Below are positions 21,101-29,142 of a stretch of 64,000 nt of DNA, one piece after another; position 1 is the stretch's first letter; the number at the start of each line of letters is the position of its first letter. The notes below the pieces were generated by a model. The model made no database searches, was not told the DNA's origin, and saw only the letters and a list, made by a program, of their open reading frames with translations. A program made the translations under genes and the position numbers. The DNA is from Hyphomicrobiales bacterium (GTDB taxonomy: Bacteria > Pseudomonadota > Alphaproteobacteria > Rhizobiales > Xanthobacteraceae): contig JAFKKO010000113.1 of assembly GCA_017305455.1 (NCBI GenBank), positions 1 to 64,000 of the forward strand. The letters run 5' to 3'.

Positions 21101-21411
21101 GTGCCGACCTTGAATCGCGCCGTGACGACCGTGCCGTCATCCTCGGTCTGCGAATAGACATGATCGACGTCGTTGATGCTTTTGACGATGGTCTCGAGCG
21201 GCTCGGTGACCAGCTTGACGGCGTCCTCCGCCTTGAGCCCGTTGGCGGTGACGCGGATATCGACCATCGGCACCGAGATCTGGGGCTCCTCCTCGCGCGG
21301 CAGCGTGACCAGCGCGACAAGTCCGAGCGCCAGTGACGCCAGCAGAAAGAGCGGTGTCAGGGGCGATGCGATGAAGGCGCGGGTGAGATTTCCTGCAATT
21401 CCGAGCTTCAT
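18193..21411 (-). CDS. RND efflux permease in the sulfide-oxidoreductase operon
   Basis: 1072 residues. AcrB-like architecture with GILVDDAIVVIENISRHW near residues 410-425 (proton-relay Asp pair), a second-half NSILLVDFIRHARR, and large periplasmic loops. The start overlaps the stop of the adaptor gene by 4 bases (ATGA), so the two are translationally coupled. The operon order sqr, DUF2892, adaptor, permease suggests a substrate linked to sulfur metabolism or to damage by it, but the sequence itself does not tell. The stop is 9 bases from that of the EAL gene, which runs convergently. Confidence 0.93.
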   Translation of the reverse strand: MKLGIAGNLTRAFIASPLTPLFLLASLALGLVALVTLPREEEPQISVPMVDIRVTANGLKAEDAVKLVTEPLETIVKSINDVDHVYSQTEDDGTVVTARFKVGTNSDAAILRVHEKIRANMNRIPVGIPEPLIVGRGIDDVAIVVVTLRPTADAAARWTANGLTRLARELQVEVAKLPDIGLTYIVGEQPEQFRVEPDPEKLSLYGITLQQLAAKIDGANRSFRIGTVREDTQQRAIVAGQTLQSLPEIGNLLLTARDGRPVYVRDVAHVALATSPAESRVTDIRKVSDKLARTPTVSLAIAKRPGTNAVVIAEEVVKRLEHVRGQIFPEDVEMTVTRNYGETANEKANELLFHLGLATVSIVVLVVVAIGWREALVVAVVIPTTILLTLFASWIMGYTLNRVSLFALIFSIGILVDDAIVVIENISRHWAMHDGRPRAQAAIDAVAEVGNPTIVATLTVVAALLPMLFVSGMMGPYMSPIPANASAAMLFSFFVAVMLTPWLMMKLGAAHAGGGHESAGGGRLGRLYVAVSRPVLATRRRAWIFLLVVGLATVASLGLFYTKHVTVKLLPFDNKANLQVVLDLPKGSSVEDTDRALQAIVDRLAGVPEIVSFQTYAGAAAPFDFNGLVRHYYLRANPEQGDVAVNLLEKGDRARASHAIALDIRQRLKDLGLPDGSIVKVVEPPPGPPVLGTLLAEIYGPDPQTRRAVAGKVREAFKSVPFIVDVEDSYRNQPERLRVAINQDSLEYYKVEQSDVYDTLRYLYSGVTVGYSHRGGGRQPIAIRLALPKADAVMDQRALTTPVPANALPGGRGVVELGDVVSVTREPASYPIFRHNSRPAEMVMAELAGAYEAPIYGMLAVQEAIDRIDWGNLPKPVIALHGQPDDETRPTLLWDGEWEVTWVTFRDMGAAFMVAILGIYILVVAQFGSFKLPLVILTPIPLTFIGILLGHWLFNAPFTATSMIGFIALAGIIVRNSILLVDFIRHARRPGQPLLDVLLEAGAIRFKPILLTAIAAMIGAAVILADPIFQGLAISLLFGLASSTALTVLVIPAIYIVLRGDKSADAGSDKRG

Positions 21412-22439
21412 GGCAGGATGATCCGGTCGCCGTCGTGCAGGCCGGTGAGAATCTCCACACGTCCCTGCCCGTTATCCTCGAAGGCTTCGCCGAGGATGAT
21501 CGCGACATCCACCTCGCTGTTGGCCGCCGCGACACGCACATAGTCGACGCCGTGCACGGTGCGGATCGCCGCGGGCGGAACCGCGAGGACCTTGCGCTTG
21601 CCCACCGGAATCGACACCAGCGTGCGTTCGTGGACGAAATAGTCCCCGATGCCCTGGACTTCGACATCGGCGATCACACGTCCATCGACGATCTCCGGAT
21701 AGACCTTGACGATCCGGCCGCGATGCGCCGTCGGCAGCAGATCCTGCGTCTGGGTCAGCCCGCGCTCGCCGACCAGCACGTCGGAGCCCTGCACGATCTC
21801 CGCCGCATGACGCTCCGGCAGCGACAAACGCAGATAATACGGGCCCGGCGCGATGCGGGCGATCTCCTCGCCGGGCAGGATCACCGAGCCGAGCGTGACG
21901 GGCACGGTCAGCACCCGCCCCGCTCCCGGCGCGAAAACGGTGCCCTCGCGCGCGCTCTGCTCGATGACGGTTTTCTCCGCCTTGGCGGCCGCCATCTGGT
22001 TCATCGTCACCTCGAACTGCATCTTCGCCTGATCGAGACTGACCTGGGTGCCGGTGCCGGTCGCCCGAAGCTGCTGCGCCCGATCCAGTTGGGTCCGCGC
22101 ATTGTCGAGTTGCGAGTTGAGCGCTTCGATCTTTGCGTCGGCGGCATTGAGCTGAAGCGGCAGCTTTTCGTCGACGACGACGGCAATCGCCTGCCCCTGG
22201 GTGACGTGATCGCCCTGAGTGACGTGAAGTTCGCGGATGGCGCCGCCGATGCGGGCGCGCGCCGGCACCACGATGCGGCTTTCGACCTGGCCGAAGACCG
22301 CCTTCATTTCGGGAATCGTCATCGCCTTGACGACGAACTCGGCGGCACCGGCTCCGGTGCTGCCGAGAATCGCCATCATGGCGCAGAGCGCTGCCGACAA
22401 GGACAAACGCGATCGGTGGCTGAGACCTGAAACGTTCAC
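21408..22439 (-). CDS. RND periplasmic adaptor subunit
   Basis: 343 residues. Signal peptide about 1-32 (cleavage after GAGA). Lipoyl half-motifs VVPARARIGGAIRELHVTQGDHVTQGQ and VFAPGAGRVLTVPVTLGSVILPGEE flank a coiled-coil hairpin (about 95-150) rich in Gln/Ala. A beta-barrel and membrane-proximal domain follow. It links the RND permease encoded just downstream to an outer-membrane channel. A 48-base gap separates it from the DUF2892 gene. Confidence 0.9.
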   Translation of the reverse strand: MNVSGLSHRSRLSLSAALCAMMAILGSTGAGAAEFVVKAMTIPEMKAVFGQVESRIVVPARARIGGAIRELHVTQGDHVTQGQAIAVVVDEKLPLQLNAADAKIEALNSQLDNARTQLDRAQQLRATGTGTQVSLDQAKMQFEVTMNQMAAAKAEKTVIEQSAREGTVFAPGAGRVLTVPVTLGSVILPGEEIARIAPGPYYLRLSLPERHAAEIVQGSDVLVGERGLTQTQDLLPTAHRGRIVKVYPEIVDGRVIADVEVQGIGDYFVHERTLVSIPVGKRKVLAVPPAAIRTVHGVDYVRVAAANSEVDVAIILGEAFEDNGQGRVEILTGLHDGDRIILP

Positions 22440-22487
22440 GACAACCTCACCGCTTCATCGGATGACGGGATGGCGAAAGCCCTGCCA

Positions 22488-22697
22488 TCACTTGAACGCC
22501 ACACCCGCCGGACATCCGAGCTTCCTGAACACCATCGCCGCCGGGCAAAAGCCGGTGATCGACGCCTGGATCAGATTGAGGCCGACAAAAACCGTGAGCA
22601 GATAGAACCACGGCGAGACATAGTGCCCAAGCGCGAGGGACAGCAGAACCATGAAGCCCGCGAACATCATAACGGCGCGATCGACTGTCATTGTCAT
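22488..22697 (-). CDS. DUF2892 (YgaP-type) small membrane protein
   Basis: 69 residues. Two hydrophobic segments (about 9-25 and 29-48) are followed by the family motif GFCPAAMVFRKLGC. The same module is fused to rhodanese in E. coli YgaP and is common in BigR/SqrR-controlled sulfide operons. Its role there is unproven; the cysteines after TM2 could take part in persulfide handling. It lies between sqr and the RND genes on the same strand. Confidence 0.88.
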   Translation of the reverse strand: MTMTVDRAVMMFAGFMVLLSLALGHYVSPWFYLLTVFVGLNLIQASITGFCPAAMVFRKLGCPAGVAFK

Positions 22698-22718
22698 TTC
22701 CTTTGTGTTCGGGACCGC

Positions 22719-24011
22719 CTAGTCGGCGGTCTCCAGGTGAATTTCCTTCAGCTTCTTGATGCCGAGCATGTCGAGAACGAGGTTCTCGTAGAACGTCTCG
22801 GCCTTGCCCTGCCGGATCTTGCGCAGGAAGTACTTCTCGAAGCCGATCTTGGCGGCATGCACCCACAGTCCCTGCGACGACCAGTTGACGTTGCGCGGCG
22901 GGATCTGCGGCTGGGCAATGAAGGCGATGCCGTCGTCGCCGAAATCGGCGAGACAAACCGCGTTCCAGCTTGCGACGGCCTTCGGCTCCTCGCCCCGCAG
23001 CAGCGAAGCGACGTTCTCCGCTGTTGCCGTGACCATCGATTCGATCATGAAGCCGGTCTTGGGCACGCCCACCGCGAGCGGCGTCTTGCCGACCGGCGGG
23101 ATGGCGACGCAGACGCCGACCGCGAAGATGCGCGGGAACACCGGATTGCGCTGATGCTTGTCGATCACGATGAAGCCGCGCGGATTGGTCAGGCCCTCGA
23201 TGCCGTGAACCGCCGGCACGCCGCGGAAAGCCGGCAGCAGCATGGAGAACGCCTGCGGCAGCTCATGCACGGCCTTGAGCGAGCCGTCGTCATTGACCTC
23301 CTCGACGGTGATCTTGTCGGCCTCGACCTTGGTCGTGCGGGCGTTGGTGATCCACTTGATGTGGCGATTGCGCATCGCGCTTTCGATCAGGCCCTTGGTG
23401 TCGCCGACGCCATCCAGTCCGAGATGGCCGATATAGGGCTCGGGCGTGACGAAGGTCATCGGTATCTGGTCGCGAACGCGCGCGTTGCGCAACGCGGTGT
23501 CGAGAATGAAGCCAAATTCGTATGCCGGGCCGTAGCAGGACGCCCCCTGCACCGCGCCGATCACCACCGGCCCCGGTTTCTTCACCAGCGCTTCGAAAGC
23601 GGTCTTGGCCTGAAGGGCATGATCGGTGTGGCAGATGGACTGGGTGTGAGCATCGGGACCAAGCCCCGGAATCTCGTCGAAGGCGAGGTCCGGCCCGGTG
23701 GCGATGATCAGATAGTCGTAATCGACCGAGGAATTGTCGTTCAACTCGACCCTGTTCTCCTGAGGATGGACCCGCCTCGCTCCTTCAGGCCGCAGTTCGA
23801 TGCCCTGCTGCTTCAAAATCGGCGCGAAATCGACAGTAATGTCGGCCGGCTGCCGCCAGCCGACCGCAATCCAGGGATTGGATGGCACGAACGAATAGCT
23901 TGAACCACGATTGATCACGGTCAGACGATCTTCGCGCCGAAGCTTGGCCTTCATTTCGTACGCCATGATGAGACCGCCGAGACCCGCGCCAAGAACCACA
24001 ATATGAGACAT
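22719..24011 (-). CDS. sqr: Sulfide:quinone oxidoreductase
   Basis: 430 residues, a membrane-peripheral flavoprotein that oxidises sulfide to sulfane sulfur and reduces quinone. GAGLGGL (8-14) binds FAD and IIATGPDLAF is the second dinucleotide-binding region. The three cysteines of the family are at 127 (SICHT), 159 (GASCYGP) and 353 (AVCLADFG); from memory these are the positions essential in Rhodobacter SQR. No signal peptide is seen. It heads an operon with DUF2892 and an RND pump and diverges from an ArsR-family regulator. Confidence 0.9.
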   Translation of the reverse strand: MSHIVVLGAGLGGLIMAYEMKAKLRREDRLTVINRGSSYSFVPSNPWIAVGWRQPADITVDFAPILKQQGIELRPEGARRVHPQENRVELNDNSSVDYDYLIIATGPDLAFDEIPGLGPDAHTQSICHTDHALQAKTAFEALVKKPGPVVIGAVQGASCYGPAYEFGFILDTALRNARVRDQIPMTFVTPEPYIGHLGLDGVGDTKGLIESAMRNRHIKWITNARTTKVEADKITVEEVNDDGSLKAVHELPQAFSMLLPAFRGVPAVHGIEGLTNPRGFIVIDKHQRNPVFPRIFAVGVCVAIPPVGKTPLAVGVPKTGFMIESMVTATAENVASLLRGEEPKAVASWNAVCLADFGDDGIAFIAQPQIPPRNVNWSSQGLWVHAAKIGFEKYFLRKIRQGKAETFYENLVLDMLGIKKLKEIHLETAD

Positions 24012-24130
24012 GGCCTTCCCTCCGTTTGAGACCTCATGCCAGCACCGGCTGGCAACCGTCCCGCTTCGAACCGGGGCTCCATCGCAAGGGTTGCTCGCCG
24101 CGCGATGGGCTTTCTCTTCTTGCTTTCGAC

Positions 24131-24174
24131 TTGACTATAACATTCAAGGATTATAAATTCAAGAAAATGAATGT
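24131..24174. promoter_or_regulatory. Overlapping divergent promoters and SqrR/BigR-type operator
   Basis: An AT-rich island in GC-rich DNA. Rightward: TTGACT (24131-24136), 17 bases, TAAATT (24154-24159). Leftward: TTGAAT (complement of 24155-24160), 17 bases, TATAGT (complement of 24132-24137). A perfect inverted repeat ACATTCA (24140-24146) and TGAATGT (24168-24174) spans both, and ATTCAAG occurs twice. One repressor dimer could thus block both directions. The rightward transcript would start almost at the regulator's ATG. Confidence 0.6.
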
Positions 24175-24532
24175 AAAGGACATGATCCCGGCTTCGGAAT
24201 TGGCCGCCGAGCTGATGCGCAGCCTGTCGCATCCGCAGCGCCTCCTGGTGCTGTGCGCCCTTGTGGACGCGGAGAAGTCGGTCGCCGAACTGCGCCAGCA
24301 GCTCGGGATCGATCAGGTGCCGATGTCGCAGCAACTGATGCGGCTGAGATCGGACGGACTCGTCGAGGCCCGGCGCGAGGGCACCACCGTGTATTATTCC
24401 ATCGTCCGGCCCGAAGTTCGCACCGTCGTCAGCGCGTTACATACCGCCTTCTGCACCACGGCTGCGACCAGACGCGGACAATCGCGGCGCAATGGTCGGG
24501 CAAAGAGACCCGCCAAACGCGAATCCGCCTGA
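24167..24532 (+). CDS. ArsR-family sulfur-sensing repressor (SqrR/BigR/YgaV type)
   Basis: 121 residues, a winged-helix DNA-binding dimer. HTH around SVAELRQQLGIDQVPMSQQLMRL (39-60) and wing YYSIV. Cys30 (LLVLCALV) and Cys96 (TAFCTT) are 66 residues apart, the same spacing as the persulfide-sensing pair of BigR and SqrR, which form a sulfur bridge that releases DNA. There is no metal-binding CxC motif of ArsR/SmtB. It diverges from sqr and is expected to repress both directions. The ATG at 24167 is chosen from family fit; the leader is nearly absent, and an ATG at 24182 is possible. The C-terminal tail (about 100-121) is Arg/Lys-rich. Confidence 0.88.
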   Translation: MNVKDMIPASELAAELMRSLSHPQRLLVLCALVDAEKSVAELRQQLGIDQVPMSQQLMRLRSDGLVEARREGTTVYYSIVRPEVRTVVSALHTAFCTTAATRRGQSRRNGRAKRPAKRESA

Positions 24533-24833
24533 CAGCTCCATGATGAGAGAGACGCGGCATCTGCCCTGTCCCGAGCGAGGACCTGAGCAGCGGCGTCTTC
24601 AGAGATCGATCGTGAGGCGAAGCAAAGATCGGCCGCGCACGGGCCAGCAACAGCGACCATTGAAACGAAGCGCGACCGCTCCCTTCGGGACTTTGCGGAT
24701 GGCCATTTCCTTCCCGGATTTCTTCCATGACGCGGTAAAATCCGGAACCTGATCCTTTTCCGGCGCATTTGGTTTCTGACGACCAAAACATGGACCGCCA
24801 GCCAGACGACTCGCCGAAGGAAACAGCGCGCAC

Positions 24834-25997
24834 ATGCAACAGCCCCCTCCGCTCCGCGAGCCTCTTTCGATCGCTCCGATCAGCCGCGACGAACTACGCG
24901 CCTGCGAGGCGTGGCGGACGGCCTTCGCCGATCAGCGCAAGGACCATCGCTATTACGAGATCGTTGCGGACACGATCCGCGATCGCTTCGAGCACGGCTA
25001 TTTCGCGATCCGCGATGCGTCGGACCGGGTGCTGGCGGTGCAGCCCTATTTTCTGCTCGATCAGGATGTGCTCGAAGGCGTCAAGCTCGATCGCTCGCCG
25101 CTCGTTGCGCGTATCCGCCGCCACTACCCACGCTTCCTGAAACAGCGCACGCTGATGCTCGGCTGTACGGCGGGCGAAGGGCATCTGGCGACCAGCGCGT
25201 ATCTTTCGCCCGCGGCCGTCGCCAGAGCACTGGCGCAGGGCATCGTTGCCCAGGCACGCGCCCTGGGTGCGCAGATGATCGTGCTCAAGGAATTTCCGCA
25301 CAGCGATCGGCGCGATCTTGCGTGTTTCGAGCGCGATGGGTTCGGCCGTGCTCCGAGCATGCCGATGACGACGCTCGACATCGGCTACGACAGTTTCGAC
25401 GACTTCATGCAACAGGCATTAACCGCGAATACGCGCCGCGATCTGCGCAGGAAATTCCGGGCCACCGAAAATTTCCGCCTCGAAATGACGGTGACCGACA
25501 ATGCGTCGAGCTTCATCGACGAACTTTATCCGCTCTATCTCCAGATCTATGAGCGCTCGAACTTTCATTTCGAGAAACTGACCAAGGATTACTTCCGCCG
25601 CCTCGGATGCGAGATGAGCGACAAGACCCGCTTCTTCATCTGGTATCGCGGCAATACCCTGATGGCCTTCGCGCTGTGCATGGTGGAGGGCGACGACATC
25701 TTTGGCGAATATATCGGTCTCGATTACGACTTCGCGCTCGAACTGCATCTCTATCACTACATTTCACGCGATGTAATCAGCTGGGCGATGGCCCATGGCT
25801 ACAAACGCTTTCGCAGCAGCGGGCTGAATTACAATCCCAAGCTGCACCTGCGCCATCGGCTCGACCCGATCGATCTTTATGTCCGGCATGTCTCGCCCGT
25901 CGCCAACTGGATCATGCGCGCGATGCTGCCATGGATCGTGCCGGCGCGTTACGACACAGCGCTGCGGAAGTTTGCCGACTATCGGCAGATATGGTGA
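24834..25997 (+). CDS. GNAT/FemAB-like acyltransferase (peptidogalycan-type)
   Basis: 387 residues without signal peptide or membrane helix. The middle and C-terminal parts have the double-GNAT fold of FemAB-like proteins: NTRRDLRRKFRATENFRLEM, LYLQIYERSNFHFEKLTKDYF, then the acyl-CoA-site-like segment and WAMAHGYKRFRSSGLNYNPK. Relatives are annotated as acetyltransferases or peptidogalycan-synthesis proteins with no established reaction. The 301 bases upstream (24533-24833) hold no gene and no clear promoter. The following gene begins 300 bases on. Confidence 0.75.
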   Translation: MQQPPPLREPLSIAPISRDELRACEAWRTAFADQRKDHRYYEIVADTIRDRFEHGYFAIRDASDRVLAVQPYFLLDQDVLEGVKLDRSPLVARIRRHYPRFLKQRTLMLGCTAGEGHLATSAYLSPAAVARALAQGIVAQARALGAQMIVLKEFPHSDRRDLACFERDGFGRAPSMPMTTLDIGYDSFDDFMQQALTANTRRDLRRKFRATENFRLEMTVTDNASSFIDELYPLYLQIYERSNFHFEKLTKDYFRRLGCEMSDKTRFFIWYRGNTLMAFALCMVEGDDIFGEYIGLDYDFALELHLYHYISRDVISWAMAHGYKRFRSSGLNYNPKLHLRHRLDPIDLYVRHVSPVANWIMRAMLPWIVPARYDTALRKFADYRQIW

Positions 25998-26171
25998 CGC
26001 ACGCCGTTCGTGACACCGGCGGCCCGAGAGCCGCTTTTTAGTTACGCGATTCCAGAAATCGGGATATCCGAGGTCTTGCTCCGATCGGAAAATCCGCCTT
26101 GCGCGGCGACCGAAAGCCATTCGCGCGCCATCAAATTCTCGTGGCGAGACGGACCAGTCGGCCGCGCCGCA

Positions 26172-26202
26172 TTGTTATTTGCCAGCGCTGCGTCATTATA
26201 AT
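26172..26202 (+). promoter_or_regulatory. Candidate promoter for the Mg2+ P-type ATPase
   Basis: TTGTTA (26172-26177) and a perfect TATAAT (26197-26202) with a 19-base spacer, in an AT-rich pocket 98 bases before the chosen start. The long spacer weakens the call. No Mg2+ riboswitch is recognisable in the leader, and nothing else is seen in 25998-26299. Confidence 0.4.
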
Positions 26203-26299
26203 GTATTTCTAAATGTATCTCTTGCGAACGGCTGGAGTCCGCTCCACGCTCGCAACGGGCGTTCCGAACCAACCCCGGATAATTCGCAGGATCCTTGCA

Positions 26300-28882
26300 G
26301 TGCTCGACCAGACTGGACCAGTGCAGGCACCCTACGTCCGGCACGACGACACGTTTTGGCAGCGGCCGCTTGCCGCGCTGTATCGGCAGACCGAAAGCGG
26401 CGCGGCCGGACTTTCCGGCACGGAGGCCGCGCGTCGTCTCGCCGTGTTCGGGGCCAATGCCGTTGCGTCCGCGCCGCCGCAAAGGCTCATCTGGTCCATC
26501 GCGCGGCGGTTTGCCGAACCTTTGGTGGCGATCCTGCTCGCGGCCGCGGCGATCTCCGCCTTGACCGGCGACATGGCGAGCTTCGCGATCATCTTTATCG
26601 TCATCGCGATGTCGATCGTGCTCGATGTCGTGCAGCAGCATCGCGCCGAGATCGCGGCTGATGCGCTCAAGCGCTCGGTCGCGATCCGCGCCGACGCCCG
26701 CCGTGATGGAAAATTTGTGTCCATCATGGTGGAGCAGGTCGTTCCGGGTGACATTGTCGAGCTGCGCGCCGGCGATCTCGTGCCCGCCGACGGCGTCGTC
26801 ATCGAGAGTCGTAGCGCTCATGTCAATGAAGCGCTGATGACCGGCGAGCCTTTTCCGACGGAGAAGCGCGCAGGGGCTTGCCAGACGGACACCCCGGCCG
26901 ATGCCTTCAACGCGCTGTTCGCGGGAACCTCGGTTGTCAGCGGCGAGGCCATCATGCTGGTGGTCGCGACCGGAAGCACAACGCGCTTCGGCGGCATCTC
27001 CGCCGCGCTTGCCGCCAGTGAAGCACCCAGTGCTCTGGAGCGCGGCATCCACCGGCTGGGGCTGCTGATCCTGCGGCTGACTGTGTTCCTGGTGCTGTTC
27101 GTCCTGCTCGTGCATCTCGCATTCGGCCATCCGGTGCTGGAGTCGTTTCTGTTCGCTGTTGCCCTTGCCGTCGGACTGACGCCGGAACTGCTGCCGATGA
27201 TCATGACCGTCACCCTATCGCGCGGCGCGGTCCGCATGTCGCAGAAGTCGGTGATCGTCAAACGCCTTGCGGCGATCCACGATCTCGGCGCCATGGATGT
27301 GCTGTGCACCGACAAGACCGGCACGCTGACGCAGGCGCGCATCACGCTGGTGGACCATACCGGGGCAAATGGCGGCACCGACAACCGCACTCTTGTTCTC
27401 GCCGCGGTGAACAGCCGCTTCAGCACCGGAATCCGCAGTCCGCTGGATCAGGCGGTGCTCGATCGCGCGCCAGACGACCTGACGGCAACATGGACCAAGC
27501 TTGACGAAATCCCGTTCGATTTTGAGCGGCGGTCCATCGCCGTGCTCGCGACAAACGGCAATCAGCGCATCCTGGTGGTCAAGGGCGTGCCCGAACGTAT
27601 TCTGGCGCTCTCCTCGTCGATCGATCGCGGCGACGGCACCACCGAGGCTCTCGACGAGCAACGTCGCGCGGCCCTCGAATGCGAGCAGGAACGTCAGGCC
27701 GAACGCGGCTGCCGTCTGCTCGCGGTCGCATGGAAGCCCATTCCCGCCGGGCAGACCGAACTCAGGCCGGAGGACGAATGCGATCTCGTGTTCGCCGGCC
27801 ATTGCGTGTTCGTCGATCCGCCCAAATCAAGCGCGGCCGGCGCTATCGGACGACTGACGGCGGCCGGTGTCCGCGTCAAGGTCATCTCCGGCGACCACGA
27901 AGCCGTGGTCCGGCATGTCGTCACCGAACTCGGCATGCCGGCGGAAAAACTCCTGACCGGCACGGACATCGCCAGGCTCAGCGACGCTGCGCTGGCGGCG
28001 CGCGTCGAGGAGACCGACCTGTTTGCTCGCGTTTCGCCCGATCAGAAGACCCGGATCCTCCGGGCTCTCCAATCGCGCGGCCACACCGTCGGTTTCCTTG
28101 GCGACGGGGTCAACGACGCGCCGGCGATCCGCGCGGCCGAGATCGGCATCTCGGTCGAAGGCGCGACCGATGTCGCACGCAGTGCCGCCGATATCATTCT
28201 GCTGGCGCAAAATCTGGAAGTCGTGGCCGACGGCGTTGAGGAAGGCCGGCGGACCTTCGCCAACATTCTCAAATACGTGCGCATGGGCACCAGTTCGAAT
28301 TTCGGCAACATGCTGTCGATGGCGCTGGCATCTCTGGCGCTGCCGTTCCTGCCGCTGCTGCCGATCCAGATCCTGCTCAACAACCTGCTCTACGATCTGT
28401 CCGAAGTCGGCATCCCTTTCGACAGTGTCGACCGGCAGGAAATCGCCACTCCCCAGAGGTGGGACATCTCCGGGATTTTGCGGTTCACGCTGATCATGGG
28501 CGCGCTGTCGTCGGCGTTCGACATCGCAACGTTTCTTGTTCTCATCAAGCTGTTTCATACCGCGCCGGAAGAATTCCGCACCGCCTGGTTCGTGGAATCG
28601 ATGGCCACGCAGATTTTGGTGATCTTCTTCATCCGGACCGCCGGCCGCTTCTATGCCAGCACCGCGAGCCTCATGTTGATTGCGACGTCGTTCGGGGCGC
28701 TGGCCCTGGCGCTGGCCGTTGCACTCACCCCGCTCGGGGCGTTTTTCGGCTTCGTCGATCTTCCCGTGACGCTGATCGCCGTGGTCGTCTTCATTACGGT
28801 CGCGTATCTGCTGGCAGCCGAAATGACCAAGAACGCCGCGGCCCGCTACGCTCGCTCAAGGCTCGCGAAAATTCCCAGATGA
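26300..28882 (+). CDS. mgtA: Magnesium-translocating P-type ATPase (MgtA family, IIIB)
   Basis: 860 residues from a GTG start at 26300, chosen for AGGA 8 bases upstream; an ATG at 26213 (889 residues) lacks a ribosome site. Motifs: MTGEPFPTEK in the A domain, GLTPELLPMIMT in TM4, CTDKTGTLTQ (phosphoryl Asp near 339), GFLGDGVNDAPAIRAA and VEGATDVARSAADIILL. The type IIIB features NNLLYDLSEVGIPFD and the nearly even similarity along E. coli MgtA support Mg2+ import. It stands alone between the FemAB-like gene and the alcohol dehydrogenase. Confidence 0.92.
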   Translation: MLDQTGPVQAPYVRHDDTFWQRPLAALYRQTESGAAGLSGTEAARRLAVFGANAVASAPPQRLIWSIARRFAEPLVAILLAAAAISALTGDMASFAIIFIVIAMSIVLDVVQQHRAEIAADALKRSVAIRADARRDGKFVSIMVEQVVPGDIVELRAGDLVPADGVVIESRSAHVNEALMTGEPFPTEKRAGACQTDTPADAFNALFAGTSVVSGEAIMLVVATGSTTRFGGISAALAASEAPSALERGIHRLGLLILRLTVFLVLFVLLVHLAFGHPVLESFLFAVALAVGLTPELLPMIMTVTLSRGAVRMSQKSVIVKRLAAIHDLGAMDVLCTDKTGTLTQARITLVDHTGANGGTDNRTLVLAAVNSRFSTGIRSPLDQAVLDRAPDDLTATWTKLDEIPFDFERRSIAVLATNGNQRILVVKGVPERILALSSSIDRGDGTTEALDEQRRAALECEQERQAERGCRLLAVAWKPIPAGQTELRPEDECDLVFAGHCVFVDPPKSSAAGAIGRLTAAGVRVKVISGDHEAVVRHVVTELGMPAEKLLTGTDIARLSDAALAARVEETDLFARVSPDQKTRILRALQSRGHTVGFLGDGVNDAPAIRAAEIGISVEGATDVARSAADIILLAQNLEVVADGVEEGRRTFANILKYVRMGTSSNFGNMLSMALASLALPFLPLLPIQILLNNLLYDLSEVGIPFDSVDRQEIATPQRWDISGILRFTLIMGALSSAFDIATFLVLIKLFHTAPEEFRTAWFVESMATQILVIFFIRTAGRFYASTASLMLIATSFGALALALAVALTPLGAFFGFVDLPVTLIAVVVFITVAYLLAAEMTKNAAARYARSRLAKIPR

Positions 28883-29142
28883 CCTCGGCAGGGCGGGCAA
28901 TTCCGCGTCGTTTCATCGCATGCGTCCATCTGCGACGAGACTAAAATCAAGTGTAACTGTGGTAGATCAATTCCGTCGCCGGATTTTTGATCGAGCATGA
29001 TCCGGCGCGTCCGTAATCGCCCTTTTTTCCGGGAGCCGGCTTTTCGGATCCGCGCTCGCGCCTGCCTTGATCCGGGCCGATTCTCCGACTGAGATCCCGG
29101 GCAAGCGTCTCGGTCCCGCTCCGCGAACTTGAGGATCCTCCC

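Noticed and set aside
18454-21336. A 960-codon open frame on the plus strand
   Set aside because: It is entirely antisense to the RND permease, with Arg/His/Asp-rich composition and no recognisable motif.
25998-26299. Mg2+-sensing riboswitch before the MgtA-type ATPase
   Set aside because: No recognisable paired structure or leader peptide of the known types could be found by eye.
28986-29001. FNR-like site TTGAT...ATGAT before the alcohol dehydrogenase
   Set aside because: The spacing is 5 and not 4, and the right half does not match ATCAA.
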